A program made the translations under genes and the position numbers. From Adiantum capillus-veneris (lineage: Eukaryota > Streptophyta > Polypodiopsida > Polypodiales > Pteridaceae), in assembly GCA_014529385.2 (NCBI GenBank), contig CM043942.1, positions 22,118,991-22,182,990 on the forward strand: DNA of 64,000 bases, in the 5' to 3' direction. Under the pieces are notes generated by a model, which worked only from the letters and a program-made list of their open reading frames with translations, was not told the DNA's origin and searched no databases. Below are positions 1 to 9,641 of the stretch, in pieces (within the stretch, counting starts at the first letter, position 1; each line of letters starts with the position of its first letter).

Positions 1-482
1 TAATTCTCATTGGTCCACCTCCAAGGCCATCCAATAGGAATTGGGCACACCTTGTGGGCATCTGGGCTAGGGAGCTGACATGTGTCCCTAATTCCCTTTG
101 TGTAAAGGAAGCCTGTGTGTGTGTGTGTGTGTGTGTGAATTTTTCTCTCATCCCCTAGAAGAAGGGCTCGCCCCCTCCCATGTAGGGATATGCAAAGACT
201 TTTTTTACACACACAAAGCATCCAATTTCCCCTAGGGTTGACCTTTGGACACAACCTTTGAATTTTGGAACCTTAGCATTTTGGAAGTCTTATTGGGCTG
301 AACCTTAGGGTGTCTTTTTAGCCCATTGTTGCACATGGCTCTTTTGCAGATCCCCCCTTTGGATCCCTATTTTCCCTCCTTTGGATCCCTACGTGGCCGG
401 TCTGCTAGCTTAACCAATATTCTAGCTTTTTCTCCCCTGGCACCTTCCCACATTAAATGATCAGTTTAATATGAGAAAATCA
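1..482 (-). repeat. Right-hand part of a gypsy-1 family LTR, cut at 482
   Basis: Positions 1-482 match about 9098-9607 nearly base for base, including the TG microsatellite at about 113-137 and the closing CATTAAATGATCAGTTTAAT block. The copy at 9.6 kb runs 32 bases further to a clean LTR end in GACA. This copy stops at AAAATCA and passes straight into copia coding sequence. It lies on the 3' side of the minus-strand gypsy-1 element, so it is most simply that element's 3' LTR with its edge deleted. The left part lies outside the window. Confidence 0.75.
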
Positions 483-484
483 CT

Positions 485-3212
485 GAGCAACCTCCTGCTT
501 CTTTATGGCATCAGCGTTTGGGGCATATGTCACTCAAAGGTATGAAGTTGTTGGCACGTGCGGATTACATTCCCGTTTCAGATTTTGGTGGTTTTGAGTT
601 TTGTGAGCATTGCCTTTACGGTCGACATGCTCGGTCTTCTCATAAGAAAAGTGTTCCACACAGATCTTTGGAAAAGCTAGCTTTGGTGCATAGTGATGTA
701 TGTGGGCCGATGCCCAATGCTTCTCTTGGAGGTGCTATGTACTTTGTTACGTTCATTGATGATGCTAGCAGGAAGGTATGGGCATACCCCATTCGTAAGA
801 AGGATATGGTGTTTGATATATTTAAGCAATGGTTGGCTCTTGTTGAGAACCAATCAGGTTGTAAGTTGAAGTGCTTACGTACGGACAATGGGGGTGAATT
901 TATGTCTCATGCTTTTACAACATTATGTGTTGAGAAGGGTATACGGCGCGAGCTTAGTGCTCCCTATACACCTCCTCAAAATGGTGTGGCAGAGCGCATG
1001 AACAGGACTATACAGGAAAAAGTCCGTAGTATGCTCTCTATGGCTGGTTTGTCAAATGGATTTTGGGCTGAAGCTGTTGCCACTTCTGTGCATTTGATAA
1101 ATCGTTCACCTAGTGTTCCTTTGGGCTTCAAAGTGCCTGAAGAGGTATGGACAAGTTTGCCACCTTCGTATGGTCACCTTCGTGTTTTTGGCTGTGAAGC
1201 TTATGTACATGTACCTAAGGCAAAACGCAGCAAATTGGATCCAAAGAGCAAGAGATGTATCTTCTTGGGTTATGGTAGCTCTGGTGAGATGGGTTATCGA
1301 TTGTGGGATCCTATTGACAGGAAGATTGTGCGCAGCCATGATGTTGTTTTTCATGAGGACTCTATGTATAGAGCATCACCGCGAACGGTTGAGGTTCGGC
1401 GTGTGATATTTGAGGAGGATGGTCATCGGTATGATGGTCCCATGGCTGCTCGTGGGCAGCCCATTGACCCTCAAGTGGGAGATCAGCCCTTGTTGGGAGA
1501 TCATGTATATGTGGGACAGCCAGATCAGCCCTTGTTGGGAGATCATGTAGATGTGGGACAGCCAGATGCACCTCCTGCACAGTCTTTGAGGCGTTCAGAG
1601 CGGCGTGCAAGATAGCCTCAGCGATTTGTGCCTTCTATGGATTATGTATTGTTGACTGATTGCGGGGAGCCATCATGTTATGATGAGGCCATGTCTAGTG
1701 TTGACAAGCTCAAGTGGGAGCAGGCTATGCAGTCAGAGATGGATTCGTTGATCCAAAATGAAACGTGGGAGCTTACTCCTTTGCCAAAGGGTAAGAAGGC
1801 ACTACCATGCAAGTGGGTTTACAAGATAAAATTGTGTTCAATGGATGCAAAGCCTAGGTACAAAGCAAGGCTTGTGGCTAAAGGATTCAAGCAACAGAAG
1901 GGAATTGATTTTGACGAGATCTTCTCCCCAGTGGTGAAGATGTCTACTTTGCGTATGTTGTTTGCCTTGGTAGCTACAGAAGACATGGAGTTGAAGTAAA
2001 TGGATGTAAAGAAAGCTTTCTTACATCCGGACTTGCACGAGGATTTGTACATGGAGCAACCAAGTGGGTTTGTTATTCATGGTTCAAAGAAGATGGTATG
2101 CCGGCTTCTTAAGACCTTGTATGGGCTGAAGCAATCATCTCGTGAATGGTATCGTAAGTTTGATGCATTCATGAGTTCATTGGGTTATGTACGCAGTTAT
2201 GAGGACCCATGCCTCTATACTCGCAAGGCTGCAGATGGTAGTCTTATTGTTTTGGTTTTGTATGTGGATGACATGCTGATCGCAGGGAAGTGTATTTCTG
2301 ATGTGGATGCCTTGAAACATAGGCTACATGAGACCTTTTCCATGAAGGATCTTGGGGATGCCAGTCATATTTTGGGTATGCGGATCACTCGTGATCGTTC
2401 TCGCAAGATGATCTTTCTTAGTCAGAAAGAGTACATTGACAGGGTGCTTGAGCGTTTTCATATGGAAGGGGGGAAGGCCATTAGTACCCCGTTGCCTCCA
2501 TATGTACCATGATGACTGCCCTCAGATAGATTTGGAGACTACAGAGATGTCTCAGATTCCCTATGCGTCAGCTGTTGGTTCCTTGATGTATGCCATGGTG
2601 GCTACGCGTCCAGATCTTGCTCATGCAATTGGTGTGGTTAGCAGGTACATGTCTAACCCGGGCAAGTGTCATTGGGATGCAGTGAGAGGTATTCTCAGAT
2701 ACTTGAGAGGGACTTCAGAGTTGTCCCTATGTTATGGTGAGAAGGATATGTCTGTTTGCGGATATACAGATTCAGACTATGCAGGGTCAGTGGACTCGAG
2801 GAAGTCTACTAGCGGCTATGTGTTCACAGTTGCAGGTGGACCGGTTTCGTGGGCATCACGTTTACAGCCATGCGTTGCTTTGAGCACTACAGAGGCTGAA
2901 TATATGGCTGCCACTGAGGCTGCCAAGGAGGCCGTATGGCTCTCACGACTAGTGGGAGATCTTGGTATGGCTGGTGATGCTCCGATTCTACATTGTGATA
3001 GCCAGAGTGCCATAGCGTTGGCACGGAATCCTATCTTCCATGCGAAGACAAAGCACATTGAGGTGAGGTATCACTTCATACGAGAGGTGCTAGAGGACAA
3101 GTGCATAGAGCTTGTCAAGGTACACACTGACGATAACCCTGCTGATCTACTCACGAAGTCGTTACCCTCACAGCGGTTTGCACACTGTAGATCGCTGATG
3201 GGTATGGCTTGA
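485..3212 (+). pseudogene. copia-1 pol: integrase, RT and RNase H (decayed)
   Basis: The pol polyprotein of a Ty1/copia element would insert cDNA (integrase) and copy RNA (RT/RNase H). Reading starts at LWHQRLGH, the end of the GAG-pre-integrase domain. The integrase triad is visible: D in VHSDVCGP, D in RTDNGGEF and E in NGVAERMN. RT motifs include MDVKKAFLH and YVDDMLIAG (near 2260-2285). RNase H shows YTDSDYAG, TEAEYMAA and HCDSQSA, and the end is typical (TKSLPSQRF). The frame is broken by TAG at 1613 (a Gln codon by context), TAA at 1997 (just before MDVKKAF) and a frameshift near 2500. There is no ATG because the 5' part is lost. Not functional. Confidence 0.9.
1472..1569 (+). repeat. 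Tandem duplication inside copia-1 pol
   Basis: A unit of about 50 bases encoding QPLLGDHV.VGQPD occurs twice in tandem in the linker between integrase and RT. The two copies differ at few positions. It is an in-frame expansion in the variable region of pol and does not touch catalytic residues. Confidence 0.7.
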
Positions 3213-3256
3213 CTTCTTTTGCTGTACTTTGGCCACTTTAAAGGCACACTGCCTTT

Positions 3257-3266
3257 AAGTGGGAGA
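3257..3266 (+). other. copia-1 polypurine tract
   Basis: AAGTGGGAGA lies immediately before the LTR start TGTTGGGTTA. This is the usual plus-strand primer site of copia elements and fixes the left edge of the 3' LTR. Confidence 0.75.
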
Positions 3267-3267
3267 T

Positions 3268-3497
3268 TGTTGGGTTAAAGGCTCGTGTGCCCGGCTGCCC
3301 GTTGTTCAGCCGCCCATGTACAACCATTCATTTACTCATTCATAATAACTATACTCATATCTACACATTGTAGTGTGAGTACCGCCTCGCCACACACTGT
3401 GTCTATCTCCTTCTTCGTGCTGGCTCTCTGTGTGTGTGCTCTCCGATCCCAACATAAGTACTTCTCCCATTGGGATCTTTGATCTACTTCCGTTACA
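3268..3497 (+). repeat. copia-1 3' LTR
   Basis: A short LTR of about 230 bases starts TGTTGGG after the purine tract and ends near CCGTTACA. The right boundary is set by the return of gypsy-1 integrase coding sequence (LLKAY on the minus strand) at 3498. No second LTR is present in the window to confirm the exact ends. Confidence 0.7.
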
Positions 3498-3499
3498 TA

Positions 3500-5182
3500 G
3501 GCTTTCAGTAGATCGAGAATTGTTAGGTTAGCTATTTCACTGTGGCCATGTGTTTGTGGATGATAGGCTGAAGAGAAGTTTAGCCTTGTTCCTAAATTCT
3601 CAAGAGACCCTTCCAGAAATTACTGGTCATTCTAGGATCTCTATCCGACACTATAGACATTGGCAAGCCATGGTACTTGAAAATTTGTGAAATGAAGAGG
3701 GTTTCCATTTGATGGGCTTTGATAGTCTTTTTGGCAGGTATAAAATGAGCTTGTTTACTGAACCTATCTACTATCGTCCATATTCCCGTATTCCCATGGA
3801 TAGACTTAGGCAATCCAAAGATAAAATCCATGGATATGCTCTCCCATGGTGAATTAGGGATTGGCAAGGGTTGAAGCAATTCAAGTTGCTTCCCTCTATC
3901 AAATTTTGTCTTTTGGCAAACCACACATTTAGAAACATACTCTTGTATGTTCACTTTCATGGTAGGCCAATAGAAATATGTTTCAATTCCCTTTAAGGTA
4001 GACCGAATCCCTCTATGCCCCGCATACGGTGGAGCATGAGATTCATACATTACTTTCTCACGTAGTGAGTTAGTAACGCATAGTCTATTGCCATAGAGAA
4101 GATAACCATCTTGTAAAGTAAATGGTTCTTCTTTCTTCCCTAAAGCAAGGGCTGAAATCACATCTCTAAAATTGGGATCAATAGCGTACTCATCTATCAT
4201 TGAAGATAGATCATTGTGAGTTGCTATGGAAACCGCATTCACTCTCGGCCGTCTTGAGAGTGCATCAGCTACTTCATTATGCTTGCGAGCAATATGAAAA
4301 TGAAATTGCGAAAGGAAATTTGCCCACCTCATTTGTTTGTCGGAGAGCTTGGTCTGCGTCATGAAGTACTTAAGACTTTGGTGATCCAACCGTTTGCAGA
4401 ATGAAAGGAGTCCCCAATAAATAGTGCTTCCATGAGTCTAAGGCATGTAGAACTGCAAGGAGTTCCTTTTCATATATGCCTAGAGCTTGCTCAACAGGGT
4501 CGATCCTTCGACTCTCATAGCCTATGGCGTGCCCTTCTTGGAGTAAAACAGCTCCAAGGCAATCACCACAAGCATCACATTGGACCTCAAATGGTTTTGA
4601 GAGATCCGGTAGTGTAAGCACAGGTTGAGAGATAAGCTTTTCTTTAAGCTTTTCGAAAGCATTGTTCTCCTTAGCAGACCATGTGTACCTAACGCTTTTC
4701 TTTGTTAGGTCATGTAATGGTCCCGCAATTTGTGAGAACTTTTCTATGAAGCATCTATAGTATGCACACATACCTATAAAGCTTCTTAGTTCATGAAGAT
4801 TCCTTGCTTTAGGCCATCTTTTTATTACCTCTAACTTTGATGGATCCATTTGGATGCCATCTTGAGAGATAAAGTGACCTAAATACTGAATCTCTTGCAA
4901 GAAAAATTCACTTTTCTTTCAATTAACATAAAGTTTATTCTCTCTCAAAACTTGAAATATTACCTGGAGGTGTTGCTTGTGTTCGTCTAATGAATTAGAG
5001 TAGATGATAATATCATCAAAGAACACTCCAGTGAGGGTTCGATGAGGCCTGAACAGCTTCTCCATCAAGCGGTTGAATGTGGCTGGTGCATTGGTCAAGC
5101 CAAAAGGCATGACAATGTATTCGTAAAGACCAAATGTGGTGCGAAATGCGGTCTTTACAATATCTTGATCAACTATCCTTAT
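3500..5182 (-). pseudogene. gypsy-1 pol, downstream part: RT, RNase H, integrase
   Basis: This continues the 5183-7600 frame past an in-frame TAG (a Gln codon in the SGYHQIRI motif). RT shows MPFGLTNAPATF and the catalytic FFDDIIIYS near 5015-5040. RNase H of the gypsy type follows (FEVQCDACGDCLGAVLLQ, then YEKELLAVLHAL). Integrase has a zinc-binding region ending CVVCQK near 3920, first Asp in SMDFIFGLP, second Asp in SDRDPRM and Glu in GHSEIAN. Breaks: TAG at about 5180, TGA after LYVN near 4916 (CGA in origin is likely), an insertion of a few bases near 4385, and a one-base loss near 3595. The copia-1 LTR cuts it after LLKAY. Confidence 0.88.
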
Positions 5183-7600
5183 CTAATGATAGCCACTTTT
5201 TAGGTCAATCCTACTGAAGTAGGTCGATCCTTGTAGCTTATCAAATAGGTCTTCTACCCGTGGAACGGGAAACCTATTCTTGATAGTGATCCTATTTAGT
5301 GCTCTATAGTCGACACACATACAATATGTGCCGTCTTTCTTTTGCGCTAATAGCACCGGTGAGAAAAATGGAGATGAGCTAGGCCTAACCATGCCCTTCT
5401 CAACTAACTCATGCACTTGCCGCATAATCTCCTCTTGTTGAGCTTGAGAAACTCTATAAGGAGGTTTGTTAGGCGGTGAACTTCCTGGAAGAAGTTCAAT
5501 TGCATGGTCATCATTACCTCGTTTAGGAGGTAGCTCACAAGGGATGTCGTCAATAAAAACATCTTGAAACCCCTTGAGAAAATTGAATAACTCTAATTCC
5601 TTTTGGTTGCTTGTATTTTCTTTTGTTAAAGCATCAGGTTCATTTTGAGAATCTTTAACAAGAATCATGTACACAGAAATAGAGCTCTTTATTGACTTGT
5701 TGAAAGCTGGTGTATGTACAATGGGGATAGTGTTAACCATTTCCTTAGCATCTATATACATGTCTTTTTCCCTGAACTTAAAGGAGATTCTCCTTTCAGG
5801 AAATTTAACATTAGTAGCCAGGCGGTCAAACCGTGGTGCCCCTAGGATTACATCCTCATGCTTGAGAGGAGAGATAAAGAAGTCCTCTTTGTCCACATAG
5901 CCTTGGACATGAAGCCTCAATTTCCCGATTACGGGAGTGACTGAAGCTTCTTGCTCCTTGAAGGCACTGTCTGCGGGTAGGACATCTCCCATCTCGTAGG
6001 ATTGTATGACTAGCTTGGTGGCCAACTCTATAGATATAAAATTGTGAGTAGAACCAGGGTCAAAGAGAATAAAAGCATCATGTTCTCTTACCTTTCCCCA
6101 AGCATGGCATAGAGGAGATCCTTTGTGATGAGTTTGGTGAGTCTCCTCCTCTTGGATTTCAACCAAGGAAGCTCTAGGAGGATCTTGACGGTTGTTCTTT
6201 TGGGGACAAGCGCGGTACGCATGCCCTTGTTCGCCGCACTTGAAACACCGGTTATCCTTGCGATAACGCTCAAGCTCTTTAGGAGAGAGTTTGTTCTTAC
6301 CTTTGTAAACTCCCTTCTCTTTAGCTTTGTTGGAGTTGCCCTTAGGAGACTTTTGGACATTGTCCTTCCCCTTAGGCTCATTGGAACCCTTGTTTTCCGG
6401 GGGCTTATTATTTCTTTTAGCCCCCGTTTGGAAATTGATTCGTGAGGCCACCATAGTATGGTGTATTACCGCCGATATGGTACGTGGCCTGTGGGAGTTG
6501 ACATACTCCGCCATTTCTTCGGTTAAGCCCACACAAAATTGTTGCTTTTGCACTCCAAAATCCAACTTTTTAAAGACAGTGGCTTTGAGTTGTAGGTCCC
6601 AAAACTTATCTACATATTTGTGGATGGATTCATTGGGAGAAAGCTTTAAGCTTCGCCATTCGGTGAGTACTTGATCTTTGGCATCGGTGGCCAAAAACTG
6701 CTTCATAATGGAAGCTCTTAAAGACTTCCATGTTCGTGGAGCTTCACCGTGGGCTCGTAGGCTAGACCACCATTGCCTGGCGGACTTTTGAAAGTGAATA
6801 GCTACATGGCGTAGCTTAGAGGACTCCGTGAAGCCCTCATCTCCAAACGCCGCATCGAATTGCTGGATAAAGGCCAAGACTTTGTCCGTAGCACCAAAGG
6901 TACCATCATAGGTAAGGAAAGAGATGCTCTTCCCTCCCTCTTTGAATTTCTTCAACTTGGATGACCTCTTCCATGCGGCATAGGATTTCCTATGGCCTCT
7001 TCTTTTTGATGGTTCAAAGGTTGCACCATCACTTTCTTCAGAAGGTGAAGAATTTGAAGAAGGTGGAGAAGAGGGTATCCTCTTTCTCGCCTTTTTTTGC
7101 TCTTGCTTTTTATCATCCCTCTTTGAATTATGGCATGGAGAAGAGTGTGATGGTCTTCTCTGCTTTGGTGGTGATGGAGAGCGTTTAGCCCGCCGTCTTC
7201 GTGGAGCCATCTCAGCCGAGGTGGCGGGAGACTCACTTCTTTCTCGTTCCTTCAATGGAGGCTCTTGAGTTCTCCTTTGGGAAGGAGATGCATCATCAAG
7301 AAGTAAATTCTTGAGCCCTTCGTAGGTATTCTCTTCTTCTTCCCGAATCGGAGAGAGACCTCTTTTGGGAGTCTCGCAAGGAGGCTTCCTAGGTGTTCTC
7401 TCGTCATGGTGATGAGCTTGGAGAATCCCATGAGCACGGAGTTGCTGTTGCACTTCACTTTGAAGAGATGGATTGCCCATGGCTTGTTGAAGCCTAGAAA
7501 CAAGATAGTTAACAAGCATTGAAGCATCATTAGTAGCTTGCTCATGAGCAAAATCAAAGTTATCAACGTTAATTTCACTCTCTTTACTATTGTCAGCCAT
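5183..7600 (-). CDS. gypsy-1 gag-protease-RT (N-terminal 805 codons of the polyprotein)
   Basis: This is the open 5' part of a Ty3/gypsy gag-pol polyprotein, starting at ATG 7600 just after the leader. Residues about 1-230 are charged and low in complexity, rich in Ser, Lys and Arg. Residues about 240-390 are a retrotransposon gag (capsid-like) domain with FIQQFDAAF and ARQWWSSL. A CCHC zinc knuckle CFKCGEQGHAYRAC lies near 450, the aspartic protease motif LFDPGSTHNFIS near 515, and the RT N-terminus (VRPSSSPFFSPVLLAQKKDG, VDYRALN, FSRIDLKSGYH) from about 735. It stops at a TAG replacing the conserved Gln after SGYH, so RT is cut before its active site. As it stands it can make only Gag, protease and a dead RT stub. 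Confidence 0.85.
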   Translation of the reverse strand: MADNSKESEINVDNFDFAHEQATNDASMLVNYLVSRLQQAMGNPSLQSEVQQQLRAHGILQAHHHDERTPRKPPCETPKRGLSPIREEEENTYEGLKNLLLDDASPSQRRTQEPPLKERERSESPATSAEMAPRRRRAKRSPSPPKQRRPSHSSPCHNSKRDDKKQEQKKARKRIPSSPPSSNSSPSEESDGATFEPSKRRGHRKSYAAWKRSSKLKKFKEGGKSISFLTYDGTFGATDKVLAFIQQFDAAFGDEGFTESSKLRHVAIHFQKSARQWWSSLRAHGEAPRTWKSLRASIMKQFLATDAKDQVLTEWRSLKLSPNESIHKYVDKFWDLQLKATVFKKLDFGVQKQQFCVGLTEEMAEYVNSHRPRTISAVIHHTMVASRINFQTGAKRNNKPPENKGSNEPKGKDNVQKSPKGNSNKAKEKGVYKGKNKLSPKELERYRKDNRCFKCGEQGHAYRACPQKNNRQDPPRASLVEIQEEETHQTHHKGSPLCHAWGKVREHDAFILFDPGSTHNFISIELATKLVIQSYEMGDVLPADSAFKEQEASVTPVIGKLRLHVQGYVDKEDFFISPLKHEDVILGAPRFDRLATNVKFPERRISFKFREKDMYIDAKEMVNTIPIVHTPAFNKSIKSSISVYMILVKDSQNEPDALTKENTSNQKELELFNFLKGFQDVFIDDIPCELPPKRGNDDHAIELLPGSSPPNKPPYRVSQAQQEEIMRQVHELVEKGMVRPSSSPFFSPVLLAQKKDGTYCMCVDYRALNRITIKNRFPVPRVEDLFDKLQGSTYFSRIDLKSGYH

Positions 7601-8004
7601 TCTAACAACTTTTAGGTGTAAACGTTTTAGGTGTACTTTGGCACTTCAAGCCCTAGTTTCTACTCCTCTTTAACCCTTTAGAAAAAGCACTCAAGCTACT
7701 GTACCCGCGGCTCGAATACCATTTATTGCAAGGAATAGAAGAGAGGGTCTTTCGACACCAAAACAACACCGGCTCCTGTCAAGCTTCTAATAGCTCAAGA
7801 GTGGTTAAGCCGTAGGCAAGCCCTGTAGGACTCCACTATTAAGACCATAGCTCTCGACGGTGATGCCCCGTTAACTGCAAAAAGGCAAGCGCACTGCAAG
7901 ACTGAAAAATCCCTATTCTACTTACTCACAGGCAATTAATAATACCAACCATTTATAGCTAGCTTGAGGACCTCCCTTCTTGAGCAAGAAAAGAGAAACC
8001 TTGT
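7601..8004 (-). other. gypsy-1 leader between primer site and gag
   Basis: These 404 bases separate the primer binding site from the gag ATG. I see no ORF or recognisable structural element in them. The length fits a Ty3/gypsy leader. Confidence 0.6.
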
Positions 8005-8016
8005 GCTCTGATACCA
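8005..8016 (-). other. gypsy-1 primer binding site (initiator Met tRNA)
   Basis: The reverse complement reads TGGTATCAGAGC, the standard complement of the 3' end of plant initiator Met tRNA. It lies one base inside the LTR edge and fixes the element's direction as minus. Confidence 0.9.
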
Positions 8017-8017
8017 A

Positions 8018-9210
8018 TGTAACATTTAATGGCCTAATAACTTGTGTGTAGCGGAAATTAGCATGAACATAGTGGGCATTTCATTAGAATAGATTCCTAA
8101 TGAGAATTACAAGAGTGCTTGGGTGGAGGAGCAACAAAAAGCATAACACCTAGTTAGATAGTATCAACAATACTTTCAAAAGAGAGAGAAATTAAGCTAT
8201 TGACAACAGTTGAGGACCGGATTTGCATGGAGCCGGTCCCCCCTCCAAAAGGCTTTGTATTATGGTTTCTCCCGGCCCATCAAGAGAGACATTGTACAAT
8301 ACAATTCTTTGTGTTCCTTCAAGACTAGCTAGTGCAATGAAGATGAAAGCTTCATGCACTAAGCAAAACACTTAGTAAACACAACTTTAATTATCCCCGT
8401 TCTCAGACCCAAGACCTCACACACTTTTGAAGATGGTGAGAGCTAGCAGGGTATGAGAGTAGATTGAGAGGAAGAAGGAGTATCTTACGAGAAAGATGTA
8501 CATCTCCTCACATAATCACTCATATTAGCTAGATTTAGCTTAGTAATTAGCTTGATATAGGAGATGAGCATGCATTGAAGCTTGGATCTTGGTTGGATTT
8601 GCATCCACAAGCCAAGAGTGTGTTGATGTAGGATGCTATCTCACAAGCTTGGAGTAGGTGATGAGCTCTCCATTAAAGCTTGGGAAGAGATAGTCTTCTC
8701 TTTCTTCACACATGAGATTGTGTGAGTGTGTATGTGATAATGCCTTGCAAAAATCAGCCCCCTCTCTCTCTTGGGTGAGCCCTCTTGCTATTTGCTCTTG
8801 CTATCTCCCCATTGGCCCTCCCCAAGTCAAGCCAATGATTATTTAGCAGCATAAGTGATAGCCTATTGACATGTGTCCCCCTTTCCCCTTTTGTGAGAGC
8901 TTTAGGTAATTTAATAATTAAACTAAACTCTCATTGGACCCCTTTGCCTCCTGGCCAATAGGAATCAGGAAAGCCATTGGGCTCTTGAATGCTCATTGGA
9001 CCCCTTGGGAGACTGTCCAATAGTCTTCTAGGAGACTTAATTCTCATTGGTTCTTTTATTAAGTGTTTTCAAATTAATTAAACTAGATTTAATCTAGCCT
9101 AGTTCTCATTGGTCCACCTCCAAGGCCATCCAATAGGAATTGGGCACACCTTGTGGGCATCTGGGCTAGGGAGCTGACATGTGTCCCTAATTCCCTTTGT
9201 GTAAAGGGAG

Positions 9211-9261
<51 letters not shown>

Positions 9262-9639
9262 CTTTCTCTCTCATCCCCTAGAAGAAGGGCTCACCCCCTC
9301 CCATGTAGGGATATACAAAGACTTTTTTTACACACACAAAGCATCCAATTTCCCCTAGGGTTGACCTTTGGACACAACCTTTGAATTTTGGAACCTTAGC
9401 ATTTTGGAAGTCTTAATGGGCTGAACCTTAGGGTCTTTTTAGCGCATTGTTGCACATGGCTCTTTTGCAGATGGCCCCCCCTTTGGATCCGTATTTTCCC
9501 GTCTTTGGATCCCTAATGTGGCAGGTCTGCTAGCTTAACCAATATTCTAGCCTTTTCTCCCCTGGCACTTCCCCACATTAAATGATCAGTTTAATGTGAG
9601 AAAATCATTTAGGAGAATTAGATATTGATTATTATGACA
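8018..9639 (-). repeat. gypsy-1 5' LTR (about 1.6 kb)
   Basis: In plus coordinates it starts TGTAACATTT next to the primer site and ends TATTATGACA. The end was placed by comparison with the solo LTR at 36123-46557, which ends TTTTTTGACA and is followed by its target duplication. It contains a long TG microsatellite at 9213-9260. Positions 9098-9607 match the LTR fragment at 1-482 closely. Confidence 0.85.
9213..9260. repeat. (TG)24 microsatellite inside LTR
   Basis: A pure TG dinucleotide run. The same LTR position at 113-137 carries a much shorter run, so the tract varies between the two copies. Confidence 0.97.
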
Positions 9640-9641
9640 CA

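Larger units (their letters stand above)
483..3497 (+). mobile_element. copia-1: 5'-truncated Ty1/copia retrotransposon
   Basis: The copy contains integrase, reverse transcriptase and RNase H in the order typical of Ty1/copia, followed by a purine tract and a 3' LTR. The 5' LTR, gag and protease are missing. The first recognisable residues are the end of the GAG-pre-integrase zinc domain, right after the cut LTR at 482. Its LTR ends at 3497. At 3498 gypsy-1 integrase coding sequence resumes on the other strand, so copia-1 inserted into gypsy-1. Its left half was later lost together with the neighbouring part of gypsy-1. Confidence 0.88.
3498..9639 (-). mobile_element. gypsy-1: Ty3/gypsy retrotransposon, minus strand, nested
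   Basis: On the minus strand the order is LTR (9639-8018), Met-tRNA primer site (8016-8005), gag, protease, RT, RNase H and integrase, as in Ty3/gypsy. Integrase is interrupted at 3498 by the copia-1 LTR. The rest of integrase, the purine tract and the edge of the 3' LTR are missing, and a piece of 3' LTR remains at 1-482. One deletion running from inside copia-1 through the gypsy-1 tail into its 3' LTR explains this. The right LTR abuts copia-2 coding sequence, so gypsy-1 inserted into copia-2. Confidence 0.88.

Noticed and set aside
460-482. LTR end at GAGAAAATCA
   Set aside because: I first took this as the LTR edge because the match between 1-482 and 9607 ends there. The solo LTR with its CTTTA duplication shows that the true end is 32 bases further (GACA at 9639 and 46557).
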